Below, in pieces: positions 52,687 through 61,718 of a DNA stretch of 64,000 bases. The stretch comes from Spirulina subsalsa PCC 9445 (GTDB taxonomy: Bacteria; Cyanobacteriota; Cyanobacteriia; Cyanobacteriales; Spirulinaceae), in NCBI RefSeq assembly GCF_000314005.1, contig NZ_JH980292.1, forward strand, positions 3,010,779 to 3,074,778. The letters run 5' to 3'. Position 1 is the stretch's first letter. Every line of letters begins with the position of its first letter. The notes beneath the pieces were generated by a model that saw only the letters and a list, made by a program, of their open reading frames with translations, was not told the DNA's origin and did no database searches. The position numbers and the translations under genes are program-made.

Positions 52687-53016
52687 ATGATTGAATCCAC
52701 TGACCAAACCCAACAACCAACCGAAAAACTTATTGACCTGATTCTCCAAAGTATTGAAGAAATTGGAGAAGAACAACAGATTGAAGTTCCCACTAACTTA
52801 AGCCCAGACACAGCACTATTCGGCAAAAATGGACTGTTCGACTCATTAGGATTAGTGTCCTTAGTCGTGGCACTAGAACAAGGCATTGAAGACGAATTTA
52901 AGTTAAGCCTCAGCTTGGCGGATGAACGGGCAATGTCCCAGAAAAACAGTCCTTATCGAACCATTGAATCTTTAGCGAATTATGCTCATAGCCTCATTTC
53001 CGAAAAGCAAAACTAG
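52687..53016 (+). CDS. Acyl carrier protein-like
   Basis: About 109 residues, acidic, all-helical. NGLFDSLGLVSLVVALEQ carries the DSL motif whose Ser takes the phosphopantetheine arm, and the surrounding helices fit the ACP fold (LIDLILQSIEEIGEE). ATG 52687 was chosen over an upstream TTG. It opens a four-gene set (ACP, SDR, unknown/GNAT-like, adenylate-forming ligase) that could make and carry an acyl group for glycan decoration. It is not the housekeeping AcpP, which is smaller. Confidence 0.82.
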   Translation: MIESTDQTQQPTEKLIDLILQSIEEIGEEQQIEVPTNLSPDTALFGKNGLFDSLGLVSLVVALEQGIEDEFKLSLSLADERAMSQKNSPYRTIESLANYAHSLISEKQN

Positions 53017-53025
53017 GGGGCAATT

Positions 53026-53724
53026 ATGGAAGCACCTATTACCTTAATTACAGGCACTCGTAAAGGCATTGGCTATTTTTTAGCCCAATATTATAGTCAT
53101 GCTGGCCATATTGTAATTGGTTGTAGTCGTCATCCCATTGATTGGGAACTCCCCCATTATGAACATTATACCCTAGATGTGGGCGACGAGGAGCAAGTTA
53201 AATTGCTGTTTTCGAGTGTCCGCAAAAAGTATAAAAAATTAGATAATTTAATTAATAATGCCGGAATTGCTTCCATGAATCATGCTTTAGTTACTCCCAT
53301 TTCGACGCTGGAAAAGGTACTCAATACTAATGTTGTTGGTACATTTTTATTCTGTCGAGAAGGGGCTAAACTCATGAAAAAGAATAATTACGGGCGCATT
53401 GTTAATTTTACGACTATTGCTGTGCCGTTAAAGTTAGCAGGGGAGGCGGCTTATGTGGCATCAAAAGCGGCCGTTTTAGCCCTGACAGAAGTATTAGCGA
53501 GAGAGTTCGCAGATTTCGGAATTACGGTGAATGCGGTGGGTCCAGTACCGATTGAAACGGATTTAATTCGTGCTGTTCCCCCGGATAAAATCCAAGCTTT
53601 ATTAAACCAGCAAGCTATTAAACGCTTCGGGCAGTTTGAAGATGTTGCGAATGTGATTGATTTTTTTCTGCGTCGTCAGAGTGATTTTATTACCGGACAA
53701 CATCTTTATTTAGGGGGAGTATAG
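53026..53724 (+). CDS. Short-chain dehydrogenase/reductase (FabG-like)
   Basis: A 232-residue SDR: cofactor loop TGTRKGIGYFLAQYYS, NNAG in LINNAGIASMN, and catalytic Tyr-Lys in YVASKAAVLALTE. It probably reduces a beta-ketoacyl or keto-sugar group. Its position 9 bp after the ACP gene favours an ACP-bound 3-ketoacyl substrate, giving a 3-hydroxyacyl group. The Ser of the catalytic triad lies in TTIA, where Ser is replaced by Thr or is offset; this deserves an alignment check. Confidence 0.85.
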   Translation: MEAPITLITGTRKGIGYFLAQYYSHAGHIVIGCSRHPIDWELPHYEHYTLDVGDEEQVKLLFSSVRKKYKKLDNLINNAGIASMNHALVTPISTLEKVLNTNVVGTFLFCREGAKLMKKNNYGRIVNFTTIAVPLKLAGEAAYVASKAAVLALTEVLAREFADFGITVNAVGPVPIETDLIRAVPPDKIQALLNQQAIKRFGQFEDVANVIDFFLRRQSDFITGQHLYLGGV

Positions 53725-53769
53725 GTTAGTCGTCGATGATTTTTACTGCCAATACGGGATAAATTAATT

Positions 53770-54273
53770 ATGACTTATTTCTCTGTTTCGTCTATCTTAA
53801 AAACCAGTTACCGGAATGATTTAGAACGCTTGATGTTTTTTAATCCTCATCAAGGGAAAGTTCGGGAACAGGTAATGGCTTCTATTGAAGTTTATGGACA
53901 GCCTAAAATTATAGAAGAGGAGGGATTTTTAAGGATTACACTGGATTCGGATCTCTGTTCACAATGTTTGTTTGCTTTGGATACTCGACAGCAGTTAATT
54001 GGGGTGATTCTCTATGGGCGTGCTAGTCCAGAGAATCTAGTGATTACTCATGTTGCAGTGCAAGAAGATTATGCTAGTGGGGGGATGTATCAGGATCGGT
54101 TTTTGGTGTTTCGACTGGTGGCGAAAGTGCGAGACATTGGTCAGAAAATTAAGGGGATTCGGTGGGTGAGTTTAATTTATGGTCTGGGAAAAGAGCAAAA
54201 AATTCCGGTTTTTCATGGGGGAGGGAGTCGCCCAACTTCCCAATTTCGGGTTAAGGAAATTATACAAACTTAA
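53770..54273 (+). CDS. Unknown protein, possibly GNAT-like
   Basis: 167 residues, soluble, mixed alpha/beta. The middle, LIGVILYGRASPENLVITHVAVQEDYASGG, resembles the strand-loop of GNAT acyltransferases, and the C-terminal half is basic (KVRDIGQKIKGIRW). No confident family was recognised. Its place between the SDR and the adenylating ligase suggests that it transfers or handles the ACP-bound acyl group; that is inference only. Confidence 0.5.
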   Translation: MTYFSVSSILKTSYRNDLERLMFFNPHQGKVREQVMASIEVYGQPKIIEEEGFLRITLDSDLCSQCLFALDTRQQLIGVILYGRASPENLVITHVAVQEDYASGGMYQDRFLVFRLVAKVRDIGQKIKGIRWVSLIYGLGKEQKIPVFHGGGSRPTSQFRVKEIIQT

Positions 54274-54290
54274 GGTGGAGATGAGTAACG

Positions 54291-55658
54291 ATGTATATTG
54301 ATTTTTTGCAAAGGGTTTTTCGCGAACATGAAGCAGAGGCGGCCATTGTCTGGAAAGATGAGATATGTTCCTATGGCTGGCTGTTAGAAGCGTTTAACTA
54401 TTGGTTAAACTATCTGGAACAGCAGGGGATTAAAGCGGGAACTGTTGTTAGTTTAGAGGCTGATTTTTCCCCAAATGCGATCGCCCTTTTTTTAGCACTC
54501 CTCGAAAAAGGCTGTATTCTCGTGCCTTTGACGGATTCTGTTGCCGCAAAAAAGATTGAGTTTCGCCAAATTGCCCAAGTGGAGGCTATCCTAACCATTG
54601 ATGAGGGGGATAATATCTGCTTACTCAGAACCAATCATACCGTAGATCACGAGATTTTACTGAGTCTAAAAGTCAAACAAGAACCCGGTTTAGTTCTGTT
54701 TTCCTCCGGTTCTACAGGCAAGAGTAAGGCCGCCGTGCATAATTTTGTCCCGTTGTTAGAAAAATTTAAAGTTCCCCGGCATAGTTTCCGCACCCTGACC
54801 TTTTTATTATTTGATCATATTGGGGGAATTAATACCCTACTCTACAGTTTAGCCAACGGCGGATTTATCGTCACCTTACAGGATAGATCTCCCGATGCCA
54901 TTTGTAGGGCGATCGCAAACTATAAGTTACAACTCCTACCTGCCTCTCCCACCCTACTCAACTTAATCCTCCTGAGTGAAGCTTATCAACGCCATGACTT
55001 ATCCAGTTTAGAAGTCATTACCTACGGCACAGAAGTAATGCCAGAAAGCACCCTCACACGCTTACATCAGCTTTTCCCCCAGGTTAAACTTTTACAAACC
55101 TATGGCCTTTCTGAGGTGGGAATTTTACGCTCAAAATCCCGAGATTCTAACTCGTTGTGGTTTAAAATTGGGGGAGAAGGATTTGAAACCCGAATTATTG
55201 AAGGTAAGCTGGAAATCCGAGCGCAATCGGCGATGTTAGGCTATTTAAACGCCCCCAATCCCTTCACTGAGGATGGCTGGTTTAAAACTGGGGATGCGGT
55301 AGAAGTGGATGGGGAATATATCCGCATTTTGGGCCGAACTTCTGAGTTAATTAATGTGGGGGGAGAGAAAGTTTATCCCATTGAAGTAGAAAGTACCTTA
55401 ATGTTAATGGATGGCATTGAAGATGTAGCCGTGAATGGCATTTCACACCCGATTACTGGGCAAATTGTTCAAGCGAGAATTAAACTCAAAACCTCAGAAA
55501 CCTTGCCAGAATTCCGGAAACGAATGTGGCAATTTTGTCAAGATAAACTAGCAAAATATAAAATTCCTCAGAAAGTCGTTTTAGTCGAGGAATGGCTGCA
55601 TAGTGATCGGTTTAAAAAAATGCGTCGGGAAGTCCCTGCCAATGAGTATAGTCAGTAA
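54291..55658 (+). CDS. Class I adenylate-forming (acyl-AMP) ligase
   Basis: A 455-residue AMP-binding enzyme. Core motifs: P-loop LFSSGSTGKSKAAVHN, substrate motif QTYGLSEVG, TGDAVEVDGEYIRILGR, and hinge GRTSELINVGGEKVYPIEVE, with the catalytic C-terminal Lys in the KYKIPQKVV region and KKMRR at the end. It activates a carboxylic acid with ATP and would load it onto the ACP encoded upstream. The short N-domain is like that of stand-alone acyl-ACP ligases. The acid is not known. Confidence 0.85.
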   Translation: MYIDFLQRVFREHEAEAAIVWKDEICSYGWLLEAFNYWLNYLEQQGIKAGTVVSLEADFSPNAIALFLALLEKGCILVPLTDSVAAKKIEFRQIAQVEAILTIDEGDNICLLRTNHTVDHEILLSLKVKQEPGLVLFSSGSTGKSKAAVHNFVPLLEKFKVPRHSFRTLTFLLFDHIGGINTLLYSLANGGFIVTLQDRSPDAICRAIANYKLQLLPASPTLLNLILLSEAYQRHDLSSLEVITYGTEVMPESTLTRLHQLFPQVKLLQTYGLSEVGILRSKSRDSNSLWFKIGGEGFETRIIEGKLEIRAQSAMLGYLNAPNPFTEDGWFKTGDAVEVDGEYIRILGRTSELINVGGEKVYPIEVESTLMLMDGIEDVAVNGISHPITGQIVQARIKLKTSETLPEFRKRMWQFCQDKLAKYKIPQKVVLVEEWLHSDRFKKMRREVPANEYSQ

Positions 55659-55735
55659 TCCGTAGGTTGGGTGAAAATGTAACCCGTAATCCGTAGGTTG
55701 GGTGGAGCGACAGCGAAACCCAACAATGTAACCCG
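55655..55735. repeat. 33-bp dispersed repeat (copy 2) plus 19-bp tandem
   Basis: The 19-bp word GTAATCCGTAGGTTGGGTG occurs at 55655 and 55686 (period 31 bp). The second copy is extended into the 33-bp repeat 55693-55725, matching the minus strand of 6795-6827 at 31 of 33 positions. Confidence 0.75.
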
Positions 55736-55764
55736 TAAGTTGATATTGCTCAATCCGATCGACA

Positions 55765-56400
55765 ATGAAAAAACAGGAACGGATCGAAAGCGATCGCTAT
55801 ACCACCGTAGAATACCAACAATTCACCGCCTCGCCCCAGATACGGCAGACGATGAAACTGGCCGGGATGTTGTGCTTGCCCTTCATTTGGCCCCTTGCGA
55901 TCGCCTCCCGTTCTTCCGACTTCATTTTCCGCACCATTTCCGAACTCCTCTCCCTCCTCCCCTACCTTTTCGGCACCATCATCCGTTACCAATTCTATCG
56001 GCACACCCTCACCCACTGCGGGGAAAACGTCGTGATTAGTTTCGGCACCATCTTCCTCTACCGAGATATCACCCTAGGAGATCACGTCCTCATTGGGATG
56101 TACAACACCATTCACTACTGCGACTTTGGTTCATTTGTCCTGACCGCCGACGGTTGCCGCTTCCTCAGTGGGGCAAAATACCACAACTTCGAGCGCACCG
56201 ATTGCCCAATGGCCTTACAGGGGGGGCAACTGCGGCGCGTTGTGATTAGTGATGACTGTTGGATAGGAGCCAATGCCATCATCCTGAACGATCTCGGTAC
56301 CGGGAGCATAGTGGGCGCCGGGGCCGTAGTCACCAAACCCGTAGAACCTTACACCATCGTTGCGGGAAACCCTGCCACCGTGATTAGGAGACGCTTATGA
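55765..56400 (+). CDS. Hexapeptide acyltransferase with N-terminal hydrophobic segment
   Basis: A 211-residue protein. Residues about 30-80 are hydrophobic (LAGMLCLPFIWPLAIA, LLSLLPYLFGTIIRY), suggesting membrane association. The rest is a beta-helix acetyltransferase: TIFLYRDITLGDHVLIGMYNTIHYC, VVISDDCWIGANAIILNDLG and IVAGNPATVIRRRL. It probably acetylates a glycan or lipid-linked sugar at the membrane. Its stop overlaps the start of the lipase-like gene by 4 bp. Confidence 0.82.
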   Translation: MKKQERIESDRYTTVEYQQFTASPQIRQTMKLAGMLCLPFIWPLAIASRSSDFIFRTISELLSLLPYLFGTIIRYQFYRHTLTHCGENVVISFGTIFLYRDITLGDHVLIGMYNTIHYCDFGSFVLTADGCRFLSGAKYHNFERTDCPMALQGGQLRRVVISDDCWIGANAIILNDLGTGSIVGAGAVVTKPVEPYTIVAGNPATVIRRRL

Positions 56401-57293
56401 AACTCATCCGTTGGATTTTAGGCTTATTTGTCCTAGGGTATGGTTTAGGCTGTCAGGCCGCCTCTCCTCCCCCTCCCACCAATGTAGCGGAAAACCCCAA
56501 CTATACCCCCATCCTGTTCGTCCATGGTCTAGGGTTAAACGCTAGCACATGGAACAATGCGATCGCCCACTTCCAAGCCCAAGGCTACCCCTCCAGCTAC
56601 CTCCTCGCCCTAGACATCAAACCCAACGACGAAATCAATATTACAGCCGCCGAAAAATTTATAGCCCCCGCCATAGAATCCCTCCTCCAACAAGCCGCCG
56701 AAACCGCCCGTCAAGCAGGCATTGATCCCCCCCAAAAAGTAGACATCATCGCCCACAGCATGGGCGCAGTCAGCACACGCTGGTACATCGCCCAAATGCG
56801 CCCAGAACGAGTCAGAACCTGGATCGCCGTCGCCGGGGCAAACTACGGCACAAACGCCCTCTGTCCCTACCCCGGCCCCGCCAACCAAGAAATGTGTCCC
56901 GCCTTCGCCACCTCCCAAAGAGACAGTTTCGTACAAATCGCCCTCAACGGCACCCCCAGCGCCCCCACAGACCCCAGTCCTTACAGCATCGGCACAAACC
57001 CCCCCAACCTACCCACCATTCCCCCCGACCGAGAACGCTGTATTGCCTACTTCACCGTGCGCATTGATCCCGATCGTTGGATTAAACCCGAAGACAGCGC
57101 CCAACTCCCCGGCTCCGGAATGCCCAACCTCCAACTCCCCCGTCATTTCCCCGCCCAAGAAACCTCCCCCGGTAACTACCTATTCCAGAAACCTGTTGAT
57201 CATGATCCCCTCCCCCAAGACCGGGACTTTCTCCAACTGGCGAGTTATCTCATTGAACAAGTAGACCAAAATCTAGACACCCTCTGTCCCTAA
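56397..57293 (+). CDS. Secreted lipase-like alpha/beta hydrolase, probable lipoprotein
   Basis: A 298-residue protein with a lipoprotein signal (MKLIRWILGLFVLGYGLGC, lipobox ending at Cys19). The class 2 lipase-like fold shows LFVHGLGLNASTW (oxyanion), nucleophile AHSMGAVS, and a likely acid/His pair in the C-terminal half (DHDPLPQDRDF). The Cys-rich loop (NALCPYP, QEMCPAF) may form a disulfide. It may de-acylate a lipid or surface glycolipid outside the cell. The 4-bp overlap with the acyltransferase gene suggests linked function. Confidence 0.8.
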   Translation: MKLIRWILGLFVLGYGLGCQAASPPPPTNVAENPNYTPILFVHGLGLNASTWNNAIAHFQAQGYPSSYLLALDIKPNDEINITAAEKFIAPAIESLLQQAAETARQAGIDPPQKVDIIAHSMGAVSTRWYIAQMRPERVRTWIAVAGANYGTNALCPYPGPANQEMCPAFATSQRDSFVQIALNGTPSAPTDPSPYSIGTNPPNLPTIPPDRERCIAYFTVRIDPDRWIKPEDSAQLPGSGMPNLQLPRHFPAQETSPGNYLFQKPVDHDPLPQDRDFLQLASYLIEQVDQNLDTLCP

Positions 57294-57308
57294 GCCTAAT
57301 TAGAACTA

Positions 57309-57962
57309 ATGGACTATCAAACCATCCCCTTAAGCCCTTCCGCCCGTCCGCCAACACCCGATCTCATCCAACTCCATCAAACCCTCTTACCCACCAGTCC
57401 CATCGTCCTCCTCGGCGAAGAATTTATGGGTCAATTTTACTATCGCCATTTGATTCGAGATGGATTAATTACCGGAGCCATTGCCTATGTAGACAACCAC
57501 CCCGCCGGATTTATTATCGTCACCGCCAATCCTAGCAGATTCATGAGTCAAGCCCTGCGTCGCCATTGGTTCTCCCTAGTTTGTACCTTGTTACTCCCCC
57601 TGTTAACCAAACCCCAACGCATCCGGGCCTTATGGGAAGCATGGCAGATTATGCGCCATCGTAACCCCGGAAAACAAGAACCCGGCGCAGGAGAAATCCT
57701 CTCCTTGGGTGTTTTACCCCAATATTGTTCTCCCCAATTTGTCCGCCAATCCAAACTAAAAATTGCTCAGGACTTGATGGGAATTGGGCTAGAACAACTG
57801 GAAAAACAAGGAATATCTGTCGTGAGAGCCATTGTCGATCAAGATAACACCCCAGCCAAGTTTTTTTATCACGGCCTAGGCTGGCATCTCCACCCAGAAC
57901 TTATTCCGGGCTGGCGCGTCCCTACCGTTGAATTTCGCCTACATTTTTCCGCAAAACCATAA
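57309..57962 (+). CDS. GNAT-family N-acetyltransferase
   Basis: A 217-residue protein with the GNAT pattern: a core GAIAYVDNHPAGFIIVTA, LSLGVLPQYCSPQFVRQSKLKIAQDLM (acetyl-CoA loop) and VDQDNTPAKFFYHGLGWHL near the end. It may N-acetylate an amino sugar. A short hydrophobic stretch (HWFSLVCTLLLPLLT) is unusual for a GNAT and could associate with the membrane. The gene ends 34 bp before the start chosen for the next one. Confidence 0.75.
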   Translation: MDYQTIPLSPSARPPTPDLIQLHQTLLPTSPIVLLGEEFMGQFYYRHLIRDGLITGAIAYVDNHPAGFIIVTANPSRFMSQALRRHWFSLVCTLLLPLLTKPQRIRALWEAWQIMRHRNPGKQEPGAGEILSLGVLPQYCSPQFVRQSKLKIAQDLMGIGLEQLEKQGISVVRAIVDQDNTPAKFFYHGLGWHLHPELIPGWRVPTVEFRLHFSAKP

Positions 57963-57996
57963 TTTTTTTAATCGTTACTTTAACCAAAAACCGCTT

Positions 57997-59550
57997 ATGT
58001 TTTCTTCCCTAAACCCTTACAATACCAATAATTCACCGGAACAGTCTTCCCTTTGTAATAAGATTAATTACAAACTCTTGACTATTATTGGGTTATATTT
58101 AATTATTACTGTTCCTCTCGCCGTTCATTTAAACATTTGGATTGATGAAAGTTTTTCCTTACACGCCACTGACAACGATTTAGCCACCGCTATTGACGAA
58201 GCCATTAGTTTTGGTGCAAGGCCTCCAGTTTATTTTATTTTATTATTTCTCTGGAGACAACTTCACTCATCCATTTTTTTCGCCCGCTTATTATCCATTC
58301 TTTTGGGCGTAATTTTTATTCTCTTAATCCCCACACTATCCAAACAATATTTACCCCAACTCAATCCCTATTGGCTCACCCTATTAGCCGCCTTTAACCC
58401 TTACTTTATTTGGGCAGTTTTAGAGATTCGAGAATATCCCTTAATCCTCCTTTGGTCTGCCTTACTTCTAATCACATTTTTTAACGGCTACTTAGCCAAC
58501 CATCAGCCAAGACTGAATCAAATCGCCTATGGATTTGTCGCCATACTGTCCCTTTATACCTACTATTACCTTGCCTTTATTCTAGTCAGTCATGGTCTAA
58601 TCTTATTAATTCAAAGGAAGTGGCACAAAGTCCGAGCATTCGCCCTATGTATGTTCATAGATGCTCTTTTATTTATCCCCTATCTTGCCATCCTTAAAAA
58701 TCAACTGTCCGTCGCAGAATCTCGCAACAGTTCCTTAAAAATTAGCTTATCTTCACTGCTAAGTTCTATCAAATACTTAACCCGGATGGGGGTGAGTTTA
58801 GTTTTCCGAAAAGAAATCATGAGCCAAGATTACGCTAATCATTGGTTCAGCTATCTAATTATCGCCATTGTATTAATGGCTATTTTAACCTTAAAACACC
58901 ACCTTTTAACTAAAATTAGCTGGAGCATTCTATTACTTAATCTCGGATTATTCGGAATTTTGATAGCTGTCATTAACCTATTAGGACAACATACCGTTCT
59001 CCCCCGTCATCTCATTTTATTATTCCTCCCTATCCTGTTAGTGACTGGTTTAGTAATTTATCTCATCTCCCACGGCATACAGTCTCACTCGCCCAAATAT
59101 ATAACCTTGACATTGGTTAGCCTTATTTTATTTTTAAACCTGACCTCAACCTACATTATTTATCAACCAATAGCCAAAGAAGGAGATCAAAAACGAGTCA
59201 GCACTTATTTAAAGCAAAACGTCCAAGCTTCCGAAAATGTCTTTGTTTTTTCCAATTGCTACCACCTCGCACTAAGTTACTATGATTATGGCTCCGGTAA
59301 ACTCCATCCTCTACCCCGTGAACTAGAATTTTCTCGCCCTTCCCTAGAGCAACAAACCTTATCCCCCGAAGAAACCCATCAGTTATTAAATAATATCAGT
59401 CAATATCACAGCATCTGGTGGGTCAAAGCTGATTTTTGTGATCTCAACGCAACTTGCGCTCAAATTAATGAGTTTCTAACCCAAAATTATACATTGAAGC
59501 AAGAAAAACAGTTCTATAAAGCCGATGTGAGTTTGTTGGAAAAAACTTAA
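57997..59550 (+). CDS. GT39-like membrane glycosyltransferase (ArnT/PMT type)
   Basis: About 517 residues with 10-12 membrane helices. The first periplasmic loop has the acidic NIWIDESFSLH and GARPPVYFILLFLW, resembling the DE/ED catalytic loops of GT-C enzymes that use polyprenyl-phosphate sugars. A C-terminal soluble domain (about residues 400-517) follows. It would transfer a lipid-linked sugar on the outer face of the membrane, the counterpart of the GT2 that opens the island. ATG 57997 was used; the longer TTG frame overlaps the GNAT. Confidence 0.8.
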   Translation: MFSSLNPYNTNNSPEQSSLCNKINYKLLTIIGLYLIITVPLAVHLNIWIDESFSLHATDNDLATAIDEAISFGARPPVYFILLFLWRQLHSSIFFARLLSILLGVIFILLIPTLSKQYLPQLNPYWLTLLAAFNPYFIWAVLEIREYPLILLWSALLLITFFNGYLANHQPRLNQIAYGFVAILSLYTYYYLAFILVSHGLILLIQRKWHKVRAFALCMFIDALLFIPYLAILKNQLSVAESRNSSLKISLSSLLSSIKYLTRMGVSLVFRKEIMSQDYANHWFSYLIIAIVLMAILTLKHHLLTKISWSILLLNLGLFGILIAVINLLGQHTVLPRHLILLFLPILLVTGLVIYLISHGIQSHSPKYITLTLVSLILFLNLTSTYIIYQPIAKEGDQKRVSTYLKQNVQASENVFVFSNCYHLALSYYDYGSGKLHPLPRELEFSRPSLEQQTLSPEETHQLLNNISQYHSIWWVKADFCDLNATCAQINEFLTQNYTLKQEKQFYKADVSLLEKT

Positions 59551-59560
59551 GCCATCCTGA

Positions 59561-60628
59561 ATGACTATGCTATCCCTTAACGTTAAAAAACTAACTCAAT
59601 ATTTCTGGTGGTGTCTGGGTCTATTAGTTACAATAGCCTTGTTATCTTGGGCATTACGAGATATTAATTTAATCCAAGTTGGGCAAGCCTTCCAAACGGC
59701 TAAACCGACTTGGGTTATTATCGCCCTGATTACCTTTTTAACTTCCTTTTCTTTGAGGGCTAAACGTTGGGGAACTCTCTTAGGAGCAACACGAGATCCC
59801 GGCTCGTTTCAGATTCGTCAAACGGCGGTTTTTATTGGTTTTGCGGGGAATTGTGTTTTGCCTGCTCATGGGGGAGAAGTGTTAAGGGGATTAGTCTTAA
59901 AACGGTTTGGGGGGATTCCGTTTCCGGTGGCAGTGGGGAGTATTTTCACCGAACGTTTATTAGATGTTGTGGTGGCGTTTATCCTGTTATTACTCGCATT
60001 ATGGAGTATTTCTCAACAAGGGGTAGAGGGGGTAGAAAATATCCCTGTAGGATGGATTGCTTTACCTTTAATTGGACTCGGTACGGGCTTTTTTTTAGCC
60101 GCTTGGTGTCCCCATTGGATGCTAAAAATACTCCAACACGTGCTAAGGGTTTTACCCGGTGCGAGGTGGAAAAATACCCTATTAACGATTGTTCAATCCA
60201 TTTTAGAAGGGTTAGAAGCTCTCCGTTATCCTCGACGAACGTTTCTGGCGCTATTAGAAACCTTTGGGGTGTGGGGATTGACGGGAATCACCTACTGGGG
60301 ATTAATGCAGGCCTTTGAGATTCATCAACCTTTGGCTGGGGCGTTTTTTGTGCAAGGATTGGTGGCATTGGCGATCGCACTTCCTTCCTCCCCCGGCTAT
60401 CTTGGCCCATTTGAAGCCGCCATCCGCTTTGGTTTAGAACGCTATGCCGTCCCCCCCGATACTATCATTGCTTTCGCCCTCCTCCTACGCGCCTTAATGT
60501 ATCTCAGCTTAATGACCGTCGCCCTCATTTTAGCCCTCCGTCTCGGCCTAAACTGGCGGGATTTTTCCCCTGTTTTTATGAACAGGGAACGGGGAAGGGG
60601 GCAGGGGGGCAGGGGGGCAGGGGAATAG
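59561..60628 (+). CDS. UPF0104/LPG-synthase-TM-like integral membrane protein
   Basis: A 355-residue protein with about eight hydrophobic segments. The family pattern shows in RAKRWGTLLG, AGNCVLPAHGGEVLRGLVLKR, GSIFTERLLDVVVAFILLLL and ALPSSPGYLGPFEAAIRFGLERY. Relatives act as flippases or as the membrane domain of lysyl-phosphatidylglycerol synthase; the cytoplasmic transferase domain is absent here. The last residues (RERGRGQGGRGAG) are encoded by the start of a GGGGCAGGG repeat, so the C-terminus may have been extended by repeat invasion. Confidence 0.82.
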   Translation: MTMLSLNVKKLTQYFWWCLGLLVTIALLSWALRDINLIQVGQAFQTAKPTWVIIALITFLTSFSLRAKRWGTLLGATRDPGSFQIRQTAVFIGFAGNCVLPAHGGEVLRGLVLKRFGGIPFPVAVGSIFTERLLDVVVAFILLLLALWSISQQGVEGVENIPVGWIALPLIGLGTGFFLAAWCPHWMLKILQHVLRVLPGARWKNTLLTIVQSILEGLEALRYPRRTFLALLETFGVWGLTGITYWGLMQAFEIHQPLAGAFFVQGLVALAIALPSSPGYLGPFEAAIRFGLERYAVPPDTIIAFALLLRALMYLSLMTVALILALRLGLNWRDFSPVFMNRERGRGQGGRGAGE

Positions 60629-60740
60629 TGAATAGCTAAAACTCTTGACTATTGCCTTTTCTCGACTCCCGACTCCCGACTCCCTATTCCCTGTTCCCTG
60701 TTCCCCGACTCCCAACTACCCATTACCCATTACCTTAAAT
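60589..60740. repeat. Composite repeat overlapping the end of the UPF0104 gene
   Basis: GGGGCAGG units (60597-60624) inside the 3' end of the coding region are followed by GACTCCC heptamers (60663-60684, then again near 60706) and CCCTGTTC words (60685-60705), then CCCATTACC units to 60735. Confidence 0.75.
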
Positions 60741-60743
60741 CCC

Positions 60744-61718
60744 ATGAACACCAAAAAACCCCTAGCCAGTTTATCCCTTGATCTTGATAACAAATGGTCC
60801 TATATGAAAACCCACGGAGACGCAGGATGGGAGGCCTTCCCCTCCTACCTTGATGTTGTCGTGCCTCGATTTTTAGACTTTCTGGAAACCCGCCATTTAA
60901 CCATTACCGTGTTTATTGTGGGTCAAGATGCCGCCCTCGAAAAGAATCACACCGCCCTCAAACAGATTGCCCAAGCTGGCCATGAAGTGGGGAATCACTC
61001 CTTTAACCATGAACCTTGGCTGCACCTGTATTCCGAGGCAGAGATTGAAACCGAGATAGAAAAAGCAGAAAAGGCGATCGCACAGGCCACCGGAAAAACC
61101 CCCATCGGCTTTCGCGGCCCCGGTTTTAGCTGTTCCCCCACCGTCCTCAAAATCCTCCAACGTCGGGGCTACCTCTACGATGCCTCCACCTTCCCCACCT
61201 TCCTCGGCCCCCTCGCCCGCGCCTACTACTTTATGACCAGTAACCTAAGTAAAGAAGACCTCGACCAACGAAAAGCCCTCTTCGGCAAATTTGAGGAAGG
61301 ATTCCGCCCCCTCAACCCCTACCAGTGGCGCTTAGATGAAACCCGACTGATAGAAATTCCCGTCACCACCATGCCCCTCTTTAAAATCCCCATCCACTTC
61401 AGTTATTTACTCTATCTCAGCGTCTTCTCCCCCCCCTTAGCCAAACTCTACTTTAACCTCGCCCTCACCCTCTGCCGTCTCACCAAAACCCAGCCCTCCC
61501 TCCTACTCCACCCCCTCGACTTCCTCGGCACCGAAGATGCCCCAGAACTCGCCTTTTTCCCCGCCATGAACCTCCCCAGTTACAAGAAACTCGCCTACTT
61601 GAGCTATTTTGTCGGGGCATTAGGCGATCGCTTTACCCTCGTTCCCCTCCACCAACAAGCCCAAACCCTCGCCCAATCCAGCCTCAAAACCTTTAAACCC
61701 CGCTTTGCCCTCAGCTAG
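60744..61718 (+). CDS. Polysaccharide deacetylase-family protein (NodB homology)
   Basis: About 324 residues. The NodB domain has SLSLDLDNKWSYMK (metal/catalytic Asp region), VGNHSFNHEPWLH (His ligands, HSxxH-like) and GFRGPGFSCSPTVL. It removes N-acetyl (or O-acyl) groups from a polysaccharide or lipid-linked sugar; absence of a signal peptide suggests a cytoplasmic intermediate as substrate. ATG 60744 was chosen, since the frame upstream is repeat-derived. It closes the polysaccharide island. Confidence 0.85.
   Translation: MNTKKPLASLSLDLDNKWSYMKTHGDAGWEAFPSYLDVVVPRFLDFLETRHLTITVFIVGQDAALEKNHTALKQIAQAGHEVGNHSFNHEPWLHLYSEAEIETEIEKAEKAIAQATGKTPIGFRGPGFSCSPTVLKILQRRGYLYDASTFPTFLGPLARAYYFMTSNLSKEDLDQRKALFGKFEEGFRPLNPYQWRLDETRLIEIPVTTMPLFKIPIHFSYLLYLSVFSPPLAKLYFNLALTLCRLTKTQPSLLLHPLDFLGTEDAPELAFFPAMNLPSYKKLAYLSYFVGALGDRFTLVPLHQQAQTLAQSSLKTFKPRFALS

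Noticed and set aside
59767-60318. 183-codon frame inside the UPF0104 gene
   Set aside because: Lies in another frame of a gene with clear family motifs; no ribosome site.
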